A DNA stretch of 21,962 bases from Spirochaetaceae bacterium (GTDB lineage Bacteria; Spirochaetota; Spirochaetia; Treponematales; Rectinemataceae). The DNA is taken from the NCBI GenBank assembly GCA_003452735.1, contig DMNL01000117.1:1-21962 (forward strand), in the 5' to 3' direction. The translations under genes and the position numbers were made by a program. A model generated the notes under the pieces. It was not told the origin of the DNA. It saw only the letters and a program-made list of their open reading frames with translations, and made no database searches. Below are positions 7,855-15,758 of the stretch, one piece after another; within the stretch, counting starts at the first letter, position 1, and every line of letters starts with the position of its first letter.

Positions 7855-10542
7855 TTAGATCATGTTGAAAAAGTCGCTAAGTCGCCTATAGTACATGCTA
7901 ATCTTCTCTTTGAGTGACAAAGGCGCATTGTACTTTTTTGCATAATCCACAAGAAGTTCCATGCTTGCTAGACTCTGGGCTATAGCATCGGCAAAATGAG
8001 ATGCTGGTTGATACCAAAAGTTCCCAGCGCTATCAGAATGCAATCCAACAAATTTGAGCTTATTAGAATTTCCTATCCTGACAACTCGTAGGATCTGGTC
8101 AAAAGAAGCAACAAGCGCATCTAGGGTCTGCAATCCTTCGGAAGTGCCTTCTTTTAGAGAAAAATTCATATTTGGAGGAGACGCTGCATTCATATCTCGA
8201 TCGGGGTCGATCCATTTCGAAGCTTTTACAACTGTAGAGAATTTTTCTCCATTGAATAATATCATGCCATTCCATTCTACACGCGCCCTGAGTCCCTTGC
8301 TTATCAACTTATCAGAAGGCTCGAGCTTGTTAAGAATCTTGGTGAGCTGAACCCAGTCGAGCACTACAGTCCTTTTTGGCTTCTTGCTATCGATTTCAAA
8401 AACCTCTCCGCCCAGCAAGATAGTCTCATTCTGGCCTGAGCCGATTACCTTTACTCGTCGCTCAACCTTGTTGTCTTTTTTGGAGATTTGCCCTAGTTTG
8501 CTCTCCTTTGGCAAATGTTTTCTATCAGAGATGGTTTCTTTTAGCTCTCGGTCTTCTCTACTACGTGAGATTGATATAGGTTCCTTCTGCTTTAATGCAA
8601 TAATCTGTTCTGCTAGTTCTGGAGATATTCTATATAGTTGTGATCTAGAAAGAGGAGAAACGGACATTGCATACATTCTGGTAGTACGGACAATCTCGCC
8701 TGCAACGATGAAATCTGCATCTTGTCGAAACATTACCGAGCCCGGATGAATATGGATTTTTTCAGCGGTGAGAGAACTAAACATACCTCTCCCTTGCTGT
8801 GCACATACGAATTGAATAAGCCCTCTACTGACAGCGCATAAATAATCGCCAATAGAACCGCCTGATCCAATAGGAATACCCATATCCGATACGATTAGAT
8901 CGAGTTGCTCCTTGATTCTAAGGATTTCTCGAAGCGTGCGCTCATCTAAATAGTTGTGCTCACAGAATTTTGTTTTATCCCTGGCTGAGGAAAAAGCCTC
9001 GTAGAGCTTTAGATATGATGCAAAATCACCCATAGGATCTCGAAAGCGATGGTGAGCGGCGCGTGCCTCAGTCTCTTCACCTGGAGGAAGAACATATGGG
9101 CTCGTGGTTGATAGAAAAGCCGCAGCTATAAGCGTCTCACTCAGAACACCTGGATACTTGAGGATTGCCTCCACAATCATTCGCGACAGTTTTGGTAAAA
9201 GCGGGAAGGCACACATCATTTCGCCTATATGTGTAAGAGATCTATCTGGATTTAGTGCATCTAGCATGTTGAGCGCTTCTATGGCTCCTCGAATTGCGCT
9301 CTTTGGCGGCTTTGTTATGAAGTCGAAGTGTTCGAAATCTGTTATCCCCAGTTCAGCCATTCGTAGCAGAACCTCTGATAGATCTGTCCTTCTAATCTCT
9401 TCGGTGGGATAGAGAGGACGCGATTCAAAATCTTTAAGGGAATACAAACGGTAGCAGATACCAGGGCGTGTACGTCCTGCCCTGCCCTTGCGCTGATTGC
9501 AAGAAGCCTTGGAAATAGGAGTCTCGATTAGGCTAGCTGTAAAAGTTTTGGGATTGTAATAATTGATTTTAGCTAGTCCAGAGTCTATAACAACAGTTAT
9601 TCCATCGATAGTGACGCTTGTTTCTGCAATGTTGGTAGCTATTACCACCTTGATCTTTCCCGGCGGAGGGCTTTCAAAAACCCTTTCCTGTTCATCCTTG
9701 CCAAGGCGCGCATATAGCGGAATACAATCGAGCTGAGAGGCCCAACGGCTTGTCATCAAAACTTGTAGGCACTCCTTAATCGTCTTCTCCCCGGGAAGAA
9801 AAATCAGAATATCTCCGGGTTCAGCGTCTGTTTCTCCTCTGAGTACTCTGTCTATAATAGAAAGAATCTTTTCATAAAGAGCCTCATCCGAAGATCGAAA
9901 ATATATTTCTTCGCTTTCTTTGGTGCTCGAAATATACTTTGATCCTATATCTGAAGCTGGCCGAATTGCATCATAGCGGATTTGGACTGGAAACATGGGA
10001 GCATCGATCCTTACAATGGGGCATTCTCCAAAATATTCAGAAAAAACTTCAGCATTTATTGTCGCTGATGATACAATTATCCTAAAGTCGTTTCTCGTAT
10101 CAATGACTTTTTTAAGAAGCCCAAGTATAAAATCGATGTTCAGACTTCGTTCGTGTGCCTCGTCTACCATTATTATGCTGTAAGAAGAAAGATATGGATC
10201 AAATTTCATTTCTTGCAAGAGAATGCCATCTGTCATTATTTTTATGGCTGTATTAGGGGCTGTCACATCTTCAAAACGCATCTTGTAACCAACGACTCCC
10301 GGTACAGTGGTGTTGAGCTGACGAGCAATAAAATCGCTTACAGACAAAGTCGCAATTCTCCTTGGCTGTGTAATTCCTATTTTTCCATCTGCAGCATATC
10401 CGGCTTCATAGAGTATAATTGGAAGCTGTGTAGTCTTACCGGAACCTGTAGGGCTCTCCACGACAATAACCTGATTCTTCGATAAAGCTTCAAGGATCCT
10501 AGCTTTCTGCTGATATATAGGAAGATCATGGGGATTCATCAT
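7855..10542 (-). CDS. DEAH-box ATP-dependent RNA helicase, HrpA-like
   Basis: Superfamily 2 helicase, about 895 residues, predicted to remodel RNA or RNA-protein complexes. Numbering is from the ATG at 10542. Motif I is PTGSGKT (31-37), Ia TQPRRIA, II DEAH (127-130, DEAHERS), III SAT, V IATNIAETSVTIDG, and VI QRKGRAGRTRPG (350-361). The helicase-associated winged-helix/ratchet and OB-like regions follow to about residue 630. The remaining 260 residues start with a Lys/Arg-rich linker and do not match the long HrpA C-terminus as far as I can see. It is shorter than E. coli HrpA (1300) and unlike HrpB in layout. The start is at the ATGATG (10542 or 10539), with GAGAG just upstream; the GTG at 10593 lacks a ribosome-binding site. 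The target RNA is unknown. Confidence 0.88.
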   Translation of the reverse strand: MMNPHDLPIYQQKARILEALSKNQVIVVESPTGSGKTTQLPIILYEAGYAADGKIGITQPRRIATLSVSDFIARQLNTTVPGVVGYKMRFEDVTAPNTAIKIMTDGILLQEMKFDPYLSSYSIIMVDEAHERSLNIDFILGLLKKVIDTRNDFRIIVSSATINAEVFSEYFGECPIVRIDAPMFPVQIRYDAIRPASDIGSKYISSTKESEEIYFRSSDEALYEKILSIIDRVLRGETDAEPGDILIFLPGEKTIKECLQVLMTSRWASQLDCIPLYARLGKDEQERVFESPPPGKIKVVIATNIAETSVTIDGITVVIDSGLAKINYYNPKTFTASLIETPISKASCNQRKGRAGRTRPGICYRLYSLKDFESRPLYPTEEIRRTDLSEVLLRMAELGITDFEHFDFITKPPKSAIRGAIEALNMLDALNPDRSLTHIGEMMCAFPLLPKLSRMIVEAILKYPGVLSETLIAAAFLSTTSPYVLPPGEETEARAAHHRFRDPMGDFASYLKLYEAFSSARDKTKFCEHNYLDERTLREILRIKEQLDLIVSDMGIPIGSGGSIGDYLCAVSRGLIQFVCAQQGRGMFSSLTAEKIHIHPGSVMFRQDADFIVAGEIVRTTRMYAMSVSPLSRSQLYRISPELAEQIIALKQKEPISISRSREDRELKETISDRKHLPKESKLGQISKKDNKVERRVKVIGSGQNETILLGGEVFEIDSKKPKRTVVLDWVQLTKILNKLEPSDKLISKGLRARVEWNGMILFNGEKFSTVVKASKWIDPDRDMNAASPPNMNFSLKEGTSEGLQTLDALVASFDQILRVVRIGNSNKLKFVGLHSDSAGNFWYQPASHFADAIAQSLASMELLVDYAKKYNAPLSLKEKISMYYRRLSDFFNMI

Positions 10543-10588
10543 AACTCTCAGTTTAATGCTATGATAAAAATTCAGCCAGTATGCGACA

Positions 10589-10617
10589 TTCACCTAAGGT
10601 AAACATTTTGGTAAAAT
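10589..10617 (+). promoter_or_regulatory. Predicted promoter of xseA, leaderless spacing
   Basis: TTCACC (10589-10594) and TAAAAT (10612-10617) are 17 nt apart. The ATG of xseA begins 7 nt after the -10 box, where transcription would normally start, and no Shine-Dalgarno sequence lies between. Confidence 0.45.
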
Positions 10618-10623
10618 CTGATT

Positions 10624-11877
10624 ATGAGCTTCGATTATAATTTTGATGCCGAAACCCACCTATCCTCTCCGCTTACTGTTTCTCAGATCACTTCTCTTAT
10701 AAGAAAAGACTTAGAGGGTAAATACCCTGATGTTATCATCGAGGGAGAGGTTTCAAACTGTAAGATTGCAGCTTCGGGGCATCTCTATTTTTCTCTCAAG
10801 GATGAAGATGCTGTGTTACAGGCAGTCATGTTTCGTAGGGATTTGCTGACCCTTGCTTTTGTACCCAAAGACGGTATGCGAGTATGGGCACGCGGCGCTA
10901 TATCAGTCTATGCACAAAGAGGACAATATCAGCTCATTGCAAGAAGCATGAGACAAACAGGATTTGGCGACATTCTTGCTATGCTAGAACAGCGCAGACG
11001 AAAATTTGCCGAGGAAGGCCTATTTGATGAGTCTAGAAAGAAAAAAATCCCTATTTTCCCTACCAGAATAGGAGTTGTGACGAGTCCTACGGGCGCAGCG
11101 ATACGCGATATCATTCGGGTGCTTCATAGGCGCAATCCTAAAGTGAGTATTTTGATACTTCCAACATTGGTACAGGGACAAGAAGCGGCAGCTTCAATAG
11201 CGGCACGAATTCAACAGGCGAACCGCTGGAATTTGGCAGATGTGCTCATTGTTGGACGGGGAGGAGGTTCTATCGAAGATTTGCTACCTTTTTCAGAAGA
11301 AGTAGTGATTCGCGCAATCGCAGAATCGCACATTCCAATAATAAGCGCAGTAGGTCATGAGACAGACTGGGCTCTTTCCGACTATGTGGCGGATTTACGA
11401 GCTCCAACACCTTCGGCTGCGGCCGAGATGGCATGTAGTGATCTAGATTTAATATATAAAGAGTTCACTCATTTTGAGAACATCTTGGGGCAATCGATGA
11501 AGCATGCTCTTGCGAGTGCGAGACAAAGGCTCTCCTCATCTTCTCCTCGCATTCTGGAAGACATCATACTGCGAAAAAATATTGTCGCAAGCCAGAGATT
11601 TGATGCTGCTATCGAAAATATAAGGAATTGCTTTCAGAAAAGAATCGAAGACCTAAATCATCGCTTAGTTATTGCTTCGAGCGCCATAGAAATAGCTAAT
11701 CCTAAGGCAGTAATGAAACGTGGTTTCTCAGTTGTCAAGAAAAATGGGACAGATATTGTCCGATCTTCCAGAACTCTCGCACAAGGAGATTTTATCAATA
11801 TCATGTTCTACGAAGGCGAAGCCGATGCTGATGTAAGATCAATCAGAAATGCTAGCGACAAAAGGAGTCAGGGATGA
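10624..11877 (+). CDS. xseA: Exodeoxyribonuclease VII large subunit
   Basis: Catalytic subunit of the enzyme that degrades single-stranded DNA from both ends, used in repair. Length is 417 residues. The N-terminal OB fold includes IIEGEVSNCKIAASGHLYFSLKD. The catalytic domain has IGVVTSPTGAAIRDI near residue 157, then GRGGGSIEDLLPFSEE and the signature ISAVGHETDWALSDYVADLR followed by APTPSAAAE. A helical region and the GFSVV segment near the C-terminus complete the family pattern. The ATG lacks a Shine-Dalgarno sequence and sits just after a -10-like box, so the message may be leaderless. Its stop overlaps the xseB start as ATGA, so the two subunits are translationally coupled. Confidence 0.96.
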   Translation: MSFDYNFDAETHLSSPLTVSQITSLIRKDLEGKYPDVIIEGEVSNCKIAASGHLYFSLKDEDAVLQAVMFRRDLLTLAFVPKDGMRVWARGAISVYAQRGQYQLIARSMRQTGFGDILAMLEQRRRKFAEEGLFDESRKKKIPIFPTRIGVVTSPTGAAIRDIIRVLHRRNPKVSILILPTLVQGQEAAASIAARIQQANRWNLADVLIVGRGGGSIEDLLPFSEEVVIRAIAESHIPIISAVGHETDWALSDYVADLRAPTPSAAAEMACSDLDLIYKEFTHFENILGQSMKHALASARQRLSSSSPRILEDIILRKNIVASQRFDAAIENIRNCFQKRIEDLNHRLVIASSAIEIANPKAVMKRGFSVVKKNGTDIVRSSRTLAQGDFINIMFYEGEADADVRSIRNASDKRSQG

Positions 11878-12146
11878 AAGATTTTGAAAAAAGGATTACA
11901 CATCTCGAGGAATTAGCAGAAAAAATGAGGGAGCCGGATCTTCCTTTGGAAAAATCATTCAGCCTTTTCGAGGAAGCTGTTGTGCTCGCCCGAGAGCTTA
12001 GGAAGGAACTAGATGAGCTTCAGGGCAAGGTTGAGATTCTCCTCAATAGCCTTGAGATTAGAGAAAACGATCAGGCTGAAGTGCCCAACATTGCCAACTT
12101 CGATATATCGACTTCCGAATCTCAAATCGACTCAGAAGAGAAGTAA
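11874..12146 (+). CDS. xseB: Exodeoxyribonuclease VII small subunit
   Basis: Accessory helical-hairpin subunit that binds XseA in multiple copies. At 90 residues it is near the family norm. FEKRITHLEELAEKMREPDLPLEKSF and LFEEAVVLARELRKELDELQGKV give the conserved two-helix pattern (split here for length), followed by a 30-residue acidic, Ser-rich tail. The start is set by AAGGAG 6 nt upstream and the ATGA overlap with xseA. It converges on the mutT-like gene with a 19-bp gap and no terminator. Confidence 0.94.
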   Translation: MKDFEKRITHLEELAEKMREPDLPLEKSFSLFEEAVVLARELRKELDELQGKVEILLNSLEIRENDQAEVPNIANFDISTSESQIDSEEK

Positions 12147-12165
12147 GGGCAACAATAAGCCTTAA

Positions 12166-12624
12166 TTACCCAACTTGATGGCCGCTTCCACTATTGGAAT
12201 TCATAGCCGCTTCCACTATTGGAATTAGAGAACGATCGGAATCGGCGAGTTCCATCTTCGAAATATATTCTATAGGAAGCCACGCTACTTCGACATGCTC
12301 ATTTAGATGCTGGATTTGTCCTGAACTAAGCGAGACCTGCCAGGCGGCAAGAGTCCGAGTCTTTCCCTTGTTCTGGAAAACGCTCTCGCCTAGAAACCTT
12401 ATCACATCAATATCAGCGCCAAACTCCTCAAGGAATTCGCGCTTTAGAGCAGATTCGTCTGATTCGCCTTCTTCTACTTTTCCGCCTGGAAATTCCCAGC
12501 GGTGGCTCATTTCCGTATGATCCTGCTTACGCCTGGCAATGAATAATAGATCGCTTTGAATCGCAATGCCCGCTACTGATCGGAGATATTCAATCATATC
12601 GGTAGTATCATCTTGTCCAGACAT
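12166..12624 (-). CDS. MutT-like Nudix hydrolase with duplicated, frame-shifted 3' end
   Basis: Nudix hydrolase of 152 residues, likely acting on damaged nucleotides such as 8-oxo-dGTP. The complete Nudix box runs from G48 to A70: GGKVEEGESDES, then ALKREFLEEFGA. The preceding HRWEFPGGK and the later EHVEVAWLPIEYI fit the MutT subgroup. ATG 12624 has only a weak GAGAAG upstream; Met10 is an alternative start. The last ten residues (SNSGSGHQVG region) come from a 25-bp direct duplication at 12177-12226; removing one unit would give IPIVEAAIKLGN and a stop at 12161. The catalytic part is intact, so activity is probably retained. It probably shares a transcript with nnrE-nnrD 15 bp upstream, forming a small metabolite-repair pair. 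Confidence 0.88.
   Translation of the reverse strand: MSGQDDTTDMIEYLRSVAGIAIQSDLLFIARRKQDHTEMSHRWEFPGGKVEEGESDESALKREFLEEFGADIDVIRFLGESVFQNKGKTRTLAAWQVSLSSGQIQHLNEHVEVAWLPIEYISKMELADSDRSLIPIVEAAMNSNSGSGHQVG
12177..12226. repeat. 25-bp tandem duplication in the mutT 3' end
   Basis: The 21-base word starting GCCGCTTCCACTATTGG occurs at 12181-12201 and again at 12206-12226, a period of 25 bp. Over full 25-bp units 23 of 25 positions match. Each copy contains a small inverted repeat, TTCCA-ctat-TGGAA. Because 25 is not a multiple of 3, the second copy is read in a different frame. Confidence 0.9.
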
Positions 12625-12639
12625 CTGTACTTCTCACTG

Positions 12640-14322
12640 CTATCTATCATCATACACATTAGTGTCCATGACTCCGCTACTTATACGAGCACAAGCATTT
12701 GCAAGGTCTATAGGCGTAAACCATCCCTTTTTGAGCCAAAGCTGTTTTCCTGCTGAGCCATGCACTAATATCGCCCCTAATAATGCTTTTGTCATAGGAT
12801 TATCAGAAGGGATAGCGGCATTTGTCGATTCTCGGTTCTCTCCTGTTTCTTTTAAGAAAGCTAACCACCGAGCAAGAAAACCTCCAATCATTCCAGACAA
12901 TACATCTCCTGACCCTGCAATGCCCAGCCCAGGTGTGCTTCCATCATATATGTAACAAGAGCCATCTGGTAAACCTACATGAGTTGTGGAGGCCCTTAGA
13001 GCAAGCGTTGTTCCGTACTTCTTGGCAAATGCTGTTACCAATGCTACTGTCTCCGAAACATTAGCTAAAGGATCTAAAGGAACTGACTTCAAAATCGGAA
13101 GCATCTCGCTAAATTCGCCAGGATGTGGAGTCAGAATTATGGGCGCTCTACAAAAGCTAGAATCCTGATTTTTGCTTGCGATCCTTGCAAACATCCGAGC
13201 GCCATCTGCATCGAGAACAAGTGGTATATCTGTCTGGAAAAGCATAGCAAGAATTCTCTCCCTCTCCAAATCGATTCCCCACCCAGGGCCAGCAATTACA
13301 ACATCCCAGCATTCTGGCGAAAATGAGTCCTTCGAAAATACACGAACAATAGCATTCTCTCCTATAGACGCGAGATAGGCCGAAAATAATTCTTTATCAC
13401 AGAAAAGGGCGATATATCCTGCCCCAGCAGATGCTACCCCATGTATGCAATGCAGAGCGGCTCCTGCTCCGCTTGAGCTTCCAGCAAACACAGCCACTCG
13501 CCCTCGTTGCATCTTGTATGCCCATGGAGAGATCGGGGGTAAAAAGCTCTTCATATCACTTTCTTCCAAAAGCCATGTATTCTGCGTCGATGACTTCGTC
13601 CATTGAGGGAAAATGCCTCCAACTGGAAAAATGTCTCCTGCATATGGCCTTGCGCTTGGCATATATAGCGACTCTTTCATAGGCTCTATACAGAGCGTAA
13701 CATCGGCACAAACGATCGGAAACTCCGGTTTCCATGCATCACTAAGCCCAGAAGGAACATCTAACGATACAATGAGAGGATTCTTTTTGCCCATTTCGTT
13801 GCGGGATATTCTTATATCTCGAAGAAGTCGGATTAAATCTGAGGACTTCCCCTTAGCTGGTCCATCTATTCCTGTTCCAAACAAGGCATCGAGAATAACA
13901 TCATTTGTGGAAAGCTGTTCACTAATGCTTTTTGGGTCAACTGTTTCGTAACATATGATTTTTACCCCACATCGCTCTGCCCGCTGTAAATTTAAGATGA
14001 CATCTGGCTTCATGGTGCAGGGTTCGGGTATATATGCAGTGAGCCGAGAATAACCTCCTAATCTTGCATGCCGCAACATGGTTAGGGCATCTCCAGCATT
14101 ATCGCCTTTCCCGCATACAGCAGCTATGTTAAGCTGCTGAGATGACACCGAGTTTGCGGAGATTAGATTTGAAATATCTTTTTTAAGAAATACTTCGCTT
14201 ACAAGAGTCTGCCATAAGCGAATTGCAGCAATTTCCATGAGATGGTCTACAGAAAAATTGAATTCGGTTCTTGTTAGGGCATCCAGCTCAAGAGAATTTT
14301 TATTCGATATCAAAGCATGCAT
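12640..14322 (-). CDS. nnrDE: Bifunctional NAD(P)HX epimerase / NAD(P)HX dehydratase
   Basis: Repairs hydrated NADH/NADPH: the N-terminal NnrE (YjeF_N) domain epimerises NAD(P)HX and the C-terminal NnrD domain, a ribokinase-like fold, dehydrates it using ADP or ATP. Length is 560 residues. NnrE (about 1-230) has CGKGDNAGDALTM at 70-82, DALFGTGIDGP and VSLDVPSGLSDAW. NnrD (about 265-550) has GRVAVFAGSSSGAGAALH, VLDADGARM, ILTPHPGEFSEML and the catalytic GIAGSGDVLSGM with Asp473. ATG 14322 is preferred: GGAGG lies 9 nt upstream and a good promoter lies between it and the TTG at 14370. The usual GxGNNGGDG motif of NnrE is altered to GKGDNAGDA, which may affect epimerase activity. The fusion is common in bacteria. 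Confidence 0.92.
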   Translation of the reverse strand: MHALISNKNSLELDALTRTEFNFSVDHLMEIAAIRLWQTLVSEVFLKKDISNLISANSVSSQQLNIAAVCGKGDNAGDALTMLRHARLGGYSRLTAYIPEPCTMKPDVILNLQRAERCGVKIICYETVDPKSISEQLSTNDVILDALFGTGIDGPAKGKSSDLIRLLRDIRISRNEMGKKNPLIVSLDVPSGLSDAWKPEFPIVCADVTLCIEPMKESLYMPSARPYAGDIFPVGGIFPQWTKSSTQNTWLLEESDMKSFLPPISPWAYKMQRGRVAVFAGSSSGAGAALHCIHGVASAGAGYIALFCDKELFSAYLASIGENAIVRVFSKDSFSPECWDVVIAGPGWGIDLERERILAMLFQTDIPLVLDADGARMFARIASKNQDSSFCRAPIILTPHPGEFSEMLPILKSVPLDPLANVSETVALVTAFAKKYGTTLALRASTTHVGLPDGSCYIYDGSTPGLGIAGSGDVLSGMIGGFLARWLAFLKETGENRESTNAAIPSDNPMTKALLGAILVHGSAGKQLWLKKGWFTPIDLANACARISSGVMDTNVYDDR

Positions 14323-14341
14323 ATCGGGAGGCCTCCAATCT

Positions 14342-14370
14342 ACTATACTCTCACAAATCTCATCGGGCAA
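14342..14370 (-). promoter_or_regulatory. Predicted promoter of nnrE-nnrD and mutT
   Basis: On the minus strand TTGCCC (14370-14365) and TATAGT (14347-14342) are exactly 17 nt apart. Transcription would start near 14335, giving a short leader with GGAGG and the ATG at 14322. This rules against the TTG at 14370, which overlaps the -35 box. Confidence 0.55.
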
Positions 14371-14399
14371 GCAAAAATCTAAAGGGATACAATGAAGTC

Positions 14400-14427
14400 T
14401 TGCAAAAGTCAGTGCTTTTCGTATAGC
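14400..14427 (+). promoter_or_regulatory. Predicted promoter of the DEAD-box / radical SAM operon, leaderless spacing
   Basis: TTGCAA (14400-14405) and TATAGC (14422-14427) are 16 nt apart. The ATG follows 8 nt after the -10 box with no Shine-Dalgarno sequence. Confidence 0.45.
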
Positions 14428-14435
14428 GTTATAGC

Positions 14436-15758
14436 ATGAACGACTTTGCGAGTTTAGGCATAAATGCGAATCTCATAAATGCTTTAGAGATACTTGGCTT
14501 TCATGAACCAACAGAAGTTCAAAAGCACACAGTGCCTCTCCTTCTAGAAAAGAAGGATCTTAGCATGCAATCGGAGACAGGAACAGGTAAGACGCTCGCA
14601 TACCTTCTACCCATCTACAATTCGATATTGTCAAACATTGAGGAAGCTAACAGAAGATGGCCGATAGCGGCTATAATATGTCCTACGCAAGAGCTGGCAG
14701 TACAAGTAGCCAATCATTCGACCCGGCTAGCCATGGCTCTAGAGGCAAAAGATAAGGGCGCAATATCGGAATCAGGCTCGAGCCAGTTGCAAGAATCAAG
14801 CCAAGGAAACGCTCGAGCTCCTAAAACAATTTCAAATCATTCAAATTCTCCACAGATTCGGAGTCTTGTTCTCTTAGGAGGAACTCAATTTTCGCGCCAA
14901 AAACAAGCGCTAAGAATGCATCCTCACATAATAGTAGGGACACCAGGGCGCCTTGCAGACCTACTACGCTTACGCTATTTCGATTTTTCTCATCTCGAGT
15001 TTCTTATTCTCGATGAGGCAGACAGGTTGTTTTCCAGAGAATATATTGAGCCTGTGGAGTATCTTCTCTCCAATGCTCCTCGGCTTTGCACGCGCGTGAT
15101 GGCCTCAGCTACTATTCCAGAACGAATCCGTAATAGTGCAAAACCATGGATACCTAAGCCTATAGTAATCGAACTTGAAAGTGAGGGAGTCTTGTCTCAA
15201 GCCATCGAGCATTGGGCATTCTATTCCGATCACAGAAAAAAAATAGATCTTCTTAAGAAAATAATAGTTGCCATACATCCAAAGCGCTGCCTGATATTTG
15301 CGTCCGAAGCCTATCGCGTCCAAAGGGCCGCCGATCGTCTGTGCTCTTCTGGGCTGGTATGCGCTAGCCTTGTGTCGAGAATGGAAAAGCAATCTAAACA
15401 TTCCATAATAGAACAATTCAAAACCGGCAGTATTCCTCTGCTCATAACAACTGATCTTGCTGCTAGAGGCCTCGATATCCCTGATATAACTCATGTGATT
15501 AGCCTTGATTTGCCAGAAGATGGCGGAGTATATGTGCATCGAGCAGGCCGTACGGCAAGAGCAGGCAAAAAAGGAATAAGCATTCTGGTTGCAGATAAGC
15601 TCGAACTTGAACGTGCCTCAAGGACCGCAACACGATTTGGCTTTGTGTTTCGTACAAAATGGCTTGAATACGGAACTGTGGTGGAACCTTCGGTCGAAGC
15701 CTTTTTTGAGAGAATTGAAGATATGGAAACACAAAAGCGCTCGAAGAGCCATCTATGA
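14436..15758 (+). CDS. DEAD-box ATP-dependent RNA helicase
   Basis: Two-domain RNA helicase of 440 residues. Q motif GFHEPTEVQ (21-29), motif I SETGTGKT (46-53), Ia PTQELA, Ib TPGR (169-172), II DEAD (193-196), III SAT (224-226), V TTDLAARGLDIP and VI HRAGRTARAG are all present. Residues 105-140 are an unusual Ser/Gln/Asn-rich insert between motifs Ia and Ib. The C-terminal tail is short, so specific RNA-binding modules such as the DbpA or CsdA tail are absent; likely roles are ribosome assembly or mRNA turnover. The start fits the family, but no Shine-Dalgarno sequence precedes it. Its stop overlaps the radical SAM start as ATGA, so the two are co-translated. Confidence 0.93.
   Translation: MNDFASLGINANLINALEILGFHEPTEVQKHTVPLLLEKKDLSMQSETGTGKTLAYLLPIYNSILSNIEEANRRWPIAAIICPTQELAVQVANHSTRLAMALEAKDKGAISESGSSQLQESSQGNARAPKTISNHSNSPQIRSLVLLGGTQFSRQKQALRMHPHIIVGTPGRLADLLRLRYFDFSHLEFLILDEADRLFSREYIEPVEYLLSNAPRLCTRVMASATIPERIRNSAKPWIPKPIVIELESEGVLSQAIEHWAFYSDHRKKIDLLKKIIVAIHPKRCLIFASEAYRVQRAADRLCSSGLVCASLVSRMEKQSKHSIIEQFKTGSIPLLITTDLAARGLDIPDITHVISLDLPEDGGVYVHRAGRTARAGKKGISILVADKLELERASRTATRFGFVFRTKWLEYGTVVEPSVEAFFERIEDMETQKRSKSHL

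Noticed and set aside
10543..10593. Longer DEAH helicase start at GTG 10593
   Set aside because: No ribosome-binding site, and the extra residues do not look like the family; the ATGATG at 10542 follows GAGAG.
12181..12226. CRISPR-like direct repeat
   Set aside because: Only two copies 4 bp apart inside a coding gene; explained by a tandem duplication.
14323..14370. NnrE start at TTG 14370
   Set aside because: The codon overlaps the predicted -35 box, while ATG 14322 has GGAGG and fits the family start.
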